Of a stretch of DNA of 64,000 bases, positions 57,024-64,000 are shown piece by piece. The translations under genes and the position numbers were made by a program. Position 1 is the first letter of the stretch. Every line of letters begins with the position of its first letter. The notes below the pieces were generated by a model that saw nothing but the letters and a program-made list of their open reading frames with translations, searched no databases and was not told the DNA's origin. This stretch comes from Gambelia wislizenii (taxonomy: Eukaryota > Chordata > Lepidosauria > Squamata > Crotaphytidae): positions 282,776,265-282,840,264 of the forward strand of contig JAUMIR010000003.1 of the NCBI GenBank assembly GCA_030847615.1, given 5' to 3'.

Positions 57024-58263
57024 CACTCTATGCATGTCTACTCAGAAATAAGTATGACTAAAGATTGTTTAGGATTGCAGTCCTAATGTATTTATAATCT
57101 CCACAAATGCATTTTCCCTTTAGTATACTGGAAGTAATATTAAATTAATATTAAGGATCTATTTTATCTGAAATTTGTCAAAAATATAGTCATTATATAT
57201 ATGCATACATGGAAGCGGTCATCATGGGAGAATTCCTCTCCCCCCCCCCCCCCGCTGCTAGAAATCTCATGAAGAGGCAGAGTAATTGTGCAATTTAAAA
57301 GCCTTCTCTGGCATCATCCTTAGAGAATGTTGCTTCAGCTGGCACACATCCAGTACACATTCTAGTAAATTGTCTTAACTGCTTAGGGAAATTGTGAGAG
57401 AAGCATAGGGGAGTGTCATGATGATGTAATATGCAAAAGCTCCAAAAATGTTAGATGGCCTAGGATGAGGTTTTTGTTATCAATGAGACTAGGCATTAAT
57501 GTACTCATGGGGTGAAACAAGAGTTAATATTCTGCATCATTTTGTTGACTGCATCTGGAAAACCTTTCTGGGGTTCACAGACTGTATTCTGCTTTTCAGG
57601 AAAAAGGAAGTATAGAAAGCATTTACTCCACAATACCTGATGCCTGGTCTCAGATAAGACACAAGACCTTTTAACAACAGTTCATGTAAGGTATTTGGCA
57701 TTTAAATCATACCTCACTAGGGGACAGAGATGCCATGATTCTCAATGTGTTTTTATTTTATTTACATTGTAAATGAATTAAGTACAAGCAGGGTTTTGGC
57801 TGACCTAGATGTACAGTATTAATATATACAAACACATGAGCTGTGAGAAAACTTATTCCATACTCTCTCTCTCTCTCTTCCCCTCACACACATGCACACT
57901 CACGCAGAGAGAGGGAGAGAGAGATGTCTTTAGAGCTAAGCAAATCCTTATTGGACTAAAACTCCCAGAAATCTCCAGCCAGTAAAAGTTACATTTTCAA
58001 ACTCTTTCTCAACCTCAAGGCCAGTCTTTCCCCTTCTGACTCTAGCTCCCACTTCCTGTCACAGTCCTATCCTGAGGTGGAGAAAGTTATCAGCTTCACT
58101 CTCTCCCACACATTCAGGTTTCTTAAACCTCACCTTTTTTTTATCTCAAATATGAAGCAATTGGCAAATGATGGTAAATGCTTCTCAAAAACAATTAGCA
58201 CTCCTCCCTAGTCCCCACAAACTTCCATGAAGGGGGTGGGATTTCTTGCTTGCTGGAAAAGAA
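57024..58263. other. Intergenic DNA with low-complexity patches
   Basis: It holds a C run at 57239-57253, a CT run at about 57864-57878 and a GA run at about 57906-57924. No gene is seen. Confidence 0.5.
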
Positions 58264-58483
58264 AGGATCCGCACTGCAGAATTACAGCAGTTTAACACTG
58301 CTTTAACTACCATGGCGACATTCCGCAGAATCCTGGGATTTGTAATTTGGTTAGCCACTATAGCTCTTTGACAGTGAAGGCTAAATAACCTCACAAAGCT
58401 GGAAATCCCTGCGTTCCATCAGCTGGAACCATGGCAGTTAAAGTGGTGTCAAACTGCTATAATTCTGCAGTATGGATATACCT
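58264..58483. mobile_element. Palindromic hAT-like MITE, full copy (220 bp)
   Basis: GGATCCGCACTGCAGAATTAC, CACTGCTTTAACTACCATGG and TCCTGGGATTTGTAATTTGG are mirrored by GGAACCATGGCAGTTAAAGTG and AATTCTGCAGTATGGATATACC. This design is very abundant in squamate genomes. Confidence 0.8.
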
Positions 58484-60186
58484 CATCTCCCTGTCCTCCA
58501 ATTCTTTCTAACTCTCTCCTTCTTCTCTCACCCAAACACACATGGCAAGGAATTTCTGCAAAAAAGTAATAGAAGATCTACAGTGAACTGAGTTTCCTTC
58601 TAACTTTGTATTCTATACTCCACTGAGGGTATATTTCTTACTTGACATGGCTCATTATGCTTACATGCAGTAAATTTAAACTGCCTATGTTGGCTGTTGC
58701 AATTTTATGATTGTTGGTATTAAATGTTCAGGGTATATGAAGTGGCAATCTCACTCTTTCAACTTATAGTAGCTATTTGAATGCTAATGGCTAGTAGCAT
58801 TCCAGACTGGCCTGGTCACAAGCCTTAAGGTAAACACTACCATTAAAGTATAATAATACCAAAAGAGGAGGAGGAAGAAGATGACTTGCCTGGAATAGTA
58901 GACCTGAATCATCCAGGATGTTCCTGCAGCTTCACATGGCCAGTGATAGCTGACATCAAGACATCACACACAGGCACACACACATAAAGTAAGAGAGAGA
59001 GAGAGCATAGCAATGTTGCATAGAAGGAAATGCCTTGCTGTTCACAATCAAAAATAAGATTCAACAGAGAGTCAGGAGAACAGACGATATAAAACAGCTG
59101 ATCAAGAACAGAGGGGCAGGCATTGTATTAAGGAGAGGTTAATATGACTGATTGGAAGAGGAAGCTTACCAGCGGGATCTGCCATTTGCATTAAGGTTGG
59201 TGGTTCACTGTCCTCTCATCCCTAGGCAACATCTGTTGAATACGGGGGGGTAAATCCAGAAATAATAACAATTATAATTGTTCCCTGTCTTTTGGGGAAC
59301 TTGACATAATTTCTGTATTTGTAATGATTTTTTTCTGGGATTTGTTTGTACTGTATATCTTTTATGATTTTTAAATGTTGCTGTCATTTTTAAAAGGTGC
59401 ACATCGGTCCTGAATTAGCAAACACTACACATGTTCCATCTGGAACCCACATTTAACAAGAAAAGGGGCTTATATTGTTAGGTTTTGGTGGAATTAGGAG
59501 ATAAAAAATTATACTGTGGTGAAGACATATTCTGGTATCTCATAAGAAATATAAAATATTATATAGAACATATTTTATATTATATTGTAGAGAATATAAA
59601 TATGATAGAGAAAAAGGAGTGATTAACAAACAAAACTAAAAATGAATATGATGAGCAAAATGTTTCAGCTTTATTTGTAAAATGTATAACACAAGAAAAT
59701 ATATTATTATCTACCAGGATCATAAAGCTGTATCTAAAAAATATCAGAGGAATATGAGTGCTGAATCTGGGGAACCCTTGTCTTCTATTTATTAAACTTG
59801 GAAGAGAATGTTCTGTGGAAAGTAAGAAAAAGAGAATGAAGCTGCTCCTTCAGCTACATGTCTGTATGGAACGTTGACGCTGTAGAAATTAAATGGCATT
59901 TTTGCTTACAAAGCAATGGTACTGCATCACAGTTTTCTGCTTCTTTTTGTGTGTCTAAGGTCAGAGGAACCAAACGATAGCAGCAATCTAAAGCATTTCA
60001 AGCAGCAGTTCCACTTTGATAAATGAACAAATCCACATTATTTTCAGTGTCATTGACACAACAATATTGCTGTGTCTCAAGCCCAGCTTCTTAAGGAAGA
60101 CAGTCTTTTGGGAAAGGGAGGAGGAAGAATAAGAGGATAATGTCCTGTGCTTGCTTGAGGCAATGGAGATGTTCAATTAATCCATA
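58484..60186. other. Intergenic DNA, no gene seen
   Basis: Only short unsupported frames and AT-rich DNA (for example 59560-59620). Confidence 0.45.
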
Positions 60187-60322
60187 CCATAGGTTTTTCG
60201 TGGTTTTTTTTTCTGGGCTGTGAGGCTGTATTCTGGAAGAGTTGGGGCAAACTCTTCAAGTCGACCTTACCATTCCAGAACACGGCCTCACAGCCCAGAA
60301 AAAACACACGAAAAACCTATGG
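60187..60322. mobile_element. Short inverted-repeat element
   Basis: CCATAGGTTTTTCGTGG, TTCTGGGCTGTGAGGCTG and TATTCTGGAA are mirrored by TTCCAGAACACGG, CCTCACAGCCCAGAA and CGAAAAACCTATGG. The arms of about 50 bases share the terminal words of the element at 23462-23931, without its interior. Confidence 0.75.
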
Positions 60323-60339
60323 ATGCCAGGGTGAAAGCA

Positions 60340-60520
60340 TTCTGTGATGCACGGCCTCTTCCTAGTGGCACGGGGCCTTCTTATCCCACCGCTGCCACCA
60401 CTTTGTGATGCCCGGCACCTATCTAGTGGTGCAGGGGCCTTTCCTATCCCACACTACCACCACTTTGTGGAGAAGGGGGAATTTCCTCCTGCTGCCCTGC
60501 TACCACTTTGTGACACACAA
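60340..60520 (+). repeat. Minisatellite-like tandem repeat, about 62-bp unit
   Basis: Two clear units and a part: TGTGATGCACGGCCTCTTCC, TAGTGGCACGGGGCC, TATCCCACC, CTGCCACCACTTTG, then TGTGATGCCCGGCACCTATC, TAGTGGTGCAGGGGCC, TATCCCACA, CTACCACCACTTTG, then a shorter unit ending CTGCTACCACTTTG. Confidence 0.75.
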
Positions 60521-60598
60521 CCTCCATGTCACAGCAGAACTACGTCTCCCAGTGGTATAGCACAAGCACTCAGGTGTGGCTATGTATTCCTGACTGTG
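60471..60598 (+). repeat. 128-bp direct repeat, copy 1
   Basis: From GAAGGGGGAATTTCCTCCTG through CCTCCATGTCACAGCAGAAC and CTCCCAGTGGTATAGCAC to TATGTATTCCTGACTGTG. It matches 63583-63710 at most positions. It overlaps the last unit of the minisatellite. Confidence 0.85.
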
Positions 60599-62220
60599 TC
60601 TCCTTCCCTGAGAATCACTCACGCCAGGCTGGATGTTTCTTGTTAACAGAAGAACGTTTATCGTCAAACAAATAAACCATGTAACTGTATAACCAAGTTA
60701 TTGGGCCTGCACAAAAATTCACTCTTTTTCTAATTCTTTAACTTCCAAGGATATTAAACTGTCTTGAATCACTCAAAGCCTCATCTCAACTATCTAAACT
60801 GAAAAACTCAATTTAACTGTCTGACTAAACTTTCAAGGCCTCATCTCAACCACTTAAACTGAAAACTCCAAAACTTTCCTCCCTCACTCCCCCTTTATCT
60901 CCTCCAGAAGCCCCTCTTCCTTCCACCTCCTCACAGAGGATTGGCTCCTAGAGTCCACTGTCCTCATTGGCTCTCTGGCTGTCTGTCACGTCTTCGATTT
61001 CACATTAATCCATACCAGTTTATCTGTGCAACAGGGCAGCTCCTTCTGTACGTTCCACTATGGGCTTGTCTAGATGGACCAAATGAAATAGCTTCACCTC
61101 CCTCATTCCCATGCCCAGCAATCCAGACAGTGCAGATTTTTGCCCCAACCCTAGTCTGAACTGCCCAGATGACATCGAGGCAGTTCTGGCAAGAATCCAG
61201 GGCAACTACCCCTTAAAACAGGGTGGAAACATGTTTTAAAAACTCGCCATTTACTCTGGTTCTTTTGGAGAAAATGGTGAGTTCAGTTACCATAAGGGGC
61301 ATTGTCTGCATACGTGGCCCATGCGGCCTCATGTGTTGCATCAACTGAAGTCACTGTGAGGTGCCCAGACATGTGACCGTGACCAGGCGCCTTTGTTCCT
61401 GGCCTCAGAAGACCCAACTGGCACAGAGAAGAAGAGTGGCAGTTCACACTGGCCATGGGTGAGAGGATACTCCTCCGCTGCCACAGCAAAGGGGCAGATA
61501 ATGGGGGGAGTGGGGGGACACTGCGGGTCCAGGGTTAAAATACTCTGACCAGAACGTGGATTATTCTGGCTAATGTAGACATTTTGTGCCTAAATTGTGG
61601 GGGATTTCTGCCCTGCAGATTTTATCCAGAGCTTGCAAAGTTTCTTTTAAATAGGGATTAGTTACCATTGTATTTCCAAGTTCCCAAAATATAGCTAACC
61701 ATGGTTGTATTTACATTTTTAAAATAAAAAATTACTTTTTCTTTTCTAGTTTTTTTTAAGTAACTAAGATAGTTAGGTTTTATTACTTCAGATTACTTCA
61801 GTTGCTGCAAATTAAGTTTAAAGTGCCAAAGGTGTTTGCACTCAACTCAGTGCAATGGAGAGGAGAGGATGGGGTGGGATCTTGCTCTTTCCTGCAGGCT
61901 CAGGCAAAAGCAAACTGCTGCAGCCTCTCCTAGCTTGACTGTTCTTCCACATTAATAACTTTTGCCATTTTGACCGCTAGGCTATTGCTTGGCCACATGT
62001 GTCCCGGTTTTAATCTGTGAGATATTGGAGGCTATGCAATCATCCCACTAGTGTGTGCACATACACACACAGCCCCCTCTCTCACTTTTGACTTGATGGT
62101 GGGTGGGATGTAACTGACTATTGTGTGAGTCCAAGGCTCTGCTGTTTGTTGCACAATTAGTTACACAACTCTGCGGTGTGGCATAATTATACTGGTCTAC
62201 ATTTCTGTTGCGCTAAAAAG
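60599..62220. other. Intergenic DNA with one repeat copy
   Basis: GGGCTTGTCTAGATGG at 61064 resembles the transposon end at 27107. At 61871-62028 is a copy of the GGCTCAGGCAAAAGCAAACT repeat also found at 27870 and 32890 (minus). No gene is seen. Confidence 0.5.
61871..62028 (+). repeat. Unnamed interspersed repeat, copy near the KCNE-like gene
   Basis: GCTCAGGCAAAAGCAAACTG, GCAGCCTCTCCTAGCTTG, ATTAATAACTTTTGCCAT and GCTTGGCCACATGTGTCC occur in the same order in three places in this window, one of them reversed. The class is unknown; no termini were found. Confidence 0.65.
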
Positions 62221-62222
62221 TA

Positions 62223-62447
62223 CAGGTTAACCCTCATATCCACGGATTCAGTATCCATGGTTTCACTTATCCACGCCCCAAAAATATGTTCTCTCTAGGC
62301 ATTTCCAGGTCATCCAATGTGATTCTATGGTCAACTTCCAGCATTCATCTCTTTGAAAATAATAGGGTTCTTTATAATCTACAGTTTCAGGTATCCATGG
62401 GGTGTCTTGGAACATCTCCCCCACGGATGGGTGGGGAGGTCAACCTG
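62223..62447. mobile_element. Mariner/Tigger-like MITE just upstream of the KCNE-like exon
   Basis: TA flanks at 62221-62222 and 62448-62449. Ends CAGGTTAACCCTCATATCC and GGGGAGGTCAACCTG. Inner CACGGATTCAGTATCCATGG. It lies in the intron or leader DNA about 105 bases before the splice acceptor. Confidence 0.8.
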
Positions 62448-62517
62448 TATATAGAATCTTTGTCTAAATGTCCATATAATATTTCAAGTAAATTGAGGCC
62501 AACTGTAAGACTAAATG

Positions 62518-62553
62518 TAACTTTCTTTCTCCCTCTGCCCTTTGTCTTTGCAG
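62518..62553 (+). promoter_or_regulatory. Splice acceptor of the KCNE-like coding exon
   Basis: A 30-base pyrimidine-rich tract (CTTTCTTTCTCCCTCTGCCC then TTTGTCTTTG) ends in CAG, with AG at 62552-62553, 18 bases before the ATG. It is a strong consensus acceptor and the same layout as KCNE1 in this window. Confidence 0.8.
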
Positions 62554-62571
62554 CCTGAGTGGCATTATAAA

Positions 62572-62982
62572 ATGAATGTCAGCCCCACTGAAGTAAGGTC
62601 GGTCTTGAAGAGTTTGCTGTATGTTTACGTTCAAGAAAGAGAAAGAAAAGGGTACCTTAATTACACAAACCCATACCTTGTGGAACAGGAAGAGATTGCT
62701 GCGTCTTTGTACATCCTGATCATTGTTGGGTTTTTTGGCTTTCTGCTGTTCTCTCTAATGATGAGCAATATTGTTTCCCGGCAACGGGAAAATTACATGG
62801 ACTATCTTTATCAAGAGAACTTTCAAGGAATTGGAAGAAGACCTCCCCACAATGGAACACTGGTGGCAGTTGACAAGAGTGCCATATTGAAACTTAGCAC
62901 TTCCGGCTGGTGCCAAAAGACTAATAGTTGTACAACTGAAGCAAAAGTTCCGAGTCTAGAATCAGTACAGAGAAATGTATGA
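62572..62982 (+). CDS. Divergent KCNE-family (KCNE1-like) potassium-channel beta subunit
   Basis: This 136-residue, single-exon protein has KCNE design. The start is the first ATG after the acceptor (AAAATGA); the open frame extends upstream only through intron sequence. Seen: sequon N2-V-S4 at the extreme N-terminus, as in other KCNEs; a second, N30-Y-T32; no signal peptide; an acidic stretch VEQEE (37-41); a membrane helix at about 45-67 with G53-F-F-G-F57; then basic S69-R-Q-R72. FFGF and the following residues align without gaps to KCNE1 of this window (M, S, I, S and E at KCNE1 60, 62, 64, 66 and 70). The family signature SNDPY is absent; its place holds ENYMDYLYQENF. The KCNE1 triplet F-T-F corresponds to L58-L-F60. 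The tail (84-136) is unlike any KCNE known to me. KCNE2 is highly conserved and does not match. It may be the orthologue of KCNE6, which I recall from non-mammalian vertebrates but cannot check. Binding to KCNQ1 is inferred. Confidence 0.85.
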   Translation: MNVSPTEVRSVLKSLLYVYVQERERKGYLNYTNPYLVEQEEIAASLYILIIVGFFGFLLFSLMMSNIVSRQRENYMDYLYQENFQGIGRRPPHNGTLVAVDKSAILKLSTSGWCQKTNSCTTEAKVPSLESVQRNV

Positions 62983-63475
62983 AAGTAGATGCGTGTGCAC
63001 TGTGTGATAGGCTATTTTTAACTCTGAGCATTTAGTTTTTAAATAATTTAATTTAATTTAATTTGGCTCATGGAAGTGTGGGCCTCAACTAGGCTGGACT
63101 GGTTCCTGGTGAGCATCTTCTAGAGCAAACTTCCCACTCTCGGTGGGTGAAAAGAGGTGTCTGTTCCTGAATGGTGCAATGGATTTTCCATTCCAGTGCT
63201 GAATTTTCTGTAGACAGACTAGACATCAAGTCCATCCATGTGTGTGTGTGTGTGGTTTTTTTATATTGGAAGAATATGTTGCATGAAGAATGAAGAATGT
63301 GTTGCATGAAAATAATCTCTATAATTTGAGCAGAGCTTTGGCAAAAGACATTTGTTTTTCTAGCTATGGCCTATGTGGGTACACCTTATTTCTTTCTACC
63401 TGGCATCAAGATTTATGGATCATTTATTTGTTCATGCTTGGCAGAGATGATTATTTTGAAGGCATAAAAATAAAG
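62983..63475 (+). other. Probable 3' untranslated region of the KCNE-like gene
   Basis: It runs from the TGA stop to AATAAA at 63469-63474. A TG microsatellite lies at 63238-63254 and an AATTT run at about 63041-63064. The extent is inferred from the signal only. Confidence 0.4.
63469..63474 (+). terminator. Candidate polyadenylation signal of the KCNE-like gene
   Basis: AATAAA on the coding strand, about 490 bases after the stop codon. Confidence 0.4.
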
Positions 63476-63582
63476 ACAAATAACTTGCCCCAGCAAGAGT
63501 CTTCACAGTTTCAGAAAGACACTAAGGGAAATGAAAGTGCAGGCATACACAGGAGTCAAATTAAAGCTAAAGTCCATGTGAC

Positions 63583-63710
63583 GAAGGGGGGATTTCCTCC
63601 TCCCACCCTGCCACGACTTTTGTGACGCATGGCCTCCATGTCACAGCAGAACTACATCTCCCAGTGGTATAGCAGAAGCAATCAGGTGTGGCTATGTATT
63701 CCTGGCTGTG
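63583..63710 (+). repeat. 128-bp direct repeat, copy 2
   Basis: It matches 60471-60598 (GGGGATTTCCTCCTCC, CCTCCATGTCACAGCAGAAC, CTCCCAGTGGTATAGCAG, TATGTATTCCTGGCTGTG). The two copies stand in the same direction on either side of the KCNE-like exon. Confidence 0.85.
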
Positions 63711-64000
63711 GAGATTTTCAGACGCCAAAAATTAGCTTCTTGCCGTGCAAGCAGCCTCTGGAACAGTACTGAGGCTGCTGCGCAGCAAGGGTCCATTTTG
63801 GACGATGCCGTTTCTCTCGCGGCGTCATCCATGATTGTTGCGGCCAGCCCTGGAGGCGGCCGCGCTGTTTTTTACTCATGGTTAAAACAAGGCTAAAACA
63901 ATACTCACCTACACCCAACATCCTGTACAAACTCTACATTTCCAATGGCATTTCTATACACAATTACATTCAACCCCTCACATTCCATCCAAGTATCATA
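63710..64000. mobile_element. DNA transposon with GGAGATTTTCAGAC end, cut by the window edge
   Basis: GGAGATTTTCAGAC at 63710-63723 is identical to the terminus of the 587-bp element at 37077-37663. The following DNA is richer in CpG (GCGGCGTC, GGCGGCCGCGC around 63820-63865) than its surroundings. The other end lies outside the window. Confidence 0.6.

Noticed and set aside
62542..62571. Upstream extension of the KCNE-like frame by ten codons
   Set aside because: The extension begins at TTG, and its first codons cover the end of the pyrimidine tract and the CAG of the splice acceptor, so it is intronic. The ATG at 62572 is the first in the exon.
62572..62982. Assignment of the second gene to KCNE2
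   Set aside because: KCNE2 is strongly conserved across vertebrates, with SKRREHSNDPYHQYI after the membrane segment. This is absent here, and the orientation relative to KCNE1 is also opposite to that expected.

Overview
The window is vertebrate nuclear DNA, most probably from a squamate reptile. It is AT-rich and almost entirely intergenic, and it carries the repeat mix typical of lizards: CR1 with its tail at the AGTTGGAAGAGACC motif, L2-like and BovB/RTE LINE fragments, a 5'-truncated L1, tRNA-derived SINEs with a CTTATGGCGACC-type tail, a 5S rRNA-derived SINE, and many palindromic hAT-like and TA-flanked MITEs. An iguanian lizard is my best guess, from repeat look-alikes only. The sequence itself cannot settle the species.

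Only two protein-coding exons are convincing, both on the + strand. KCNE1 (12886-13263) is a clear orthologue of the minK potassium-channel beta subunit, with its whole coding sequence in one exon behind a splice acceptor. About 49 kb downstream, in the same direction, a second single-exon gene (62572-62982, 136 aa) has KCNE architecture: an N-glycosylated short ectodomain, one membrane segment containing FFGF, and a basic cytosolic juxtamembrane stretch. It aligns without gaps to KCNE1 across the membrane segment but lacks the family's SNDPY signature, and it does not match KCNE2-5 as I know them. It is the most interesting object in the window: a divergent KCNE1 neighbour, possibly the sixth KCNE member (KCNE6) that I recall being reported from non-mammalian vertebrates.

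Layout: 1-12.8 kb is upstream of KCNE1 and holds BovB, CR1, SINEs and nested MITEs. From 12.8-14.0 kb lie the KCNE1 coding exon and 3' UTR. From 14-39 kb is repeat-rich intergenic DNA (split CR1, CR1 minus strand, two L2 pieces, many palindromic elements, and a 5S SINE nested in a tRNA SINE at 35.1-35.5 kb). At 39.1-42.4 kb is a dead L1 on the minus strand. At 45.35-49.13 kb a single SINE is split by a stack of insertions, including a solo LTR with a perfect 5-bp target duplication and a mariner-like element inside it. From 50-62 kb is intergenic DNA with CR1, MITEs and a minisatellite. At 62.2-63.5 kb is the KCNE-like exon, flanked by two copies of a ~128 bp repeat. The window ends inside a transposon.

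No RNA gene, CRISPR array or complete active transposon was found. If the two KCNE-type genes are both expressed, each would make a small membrane subunit that modifies a voltage-gated K+ channel such as KCNQ1. Their tandem arrangement suggests an old local duplication, which is an inference.
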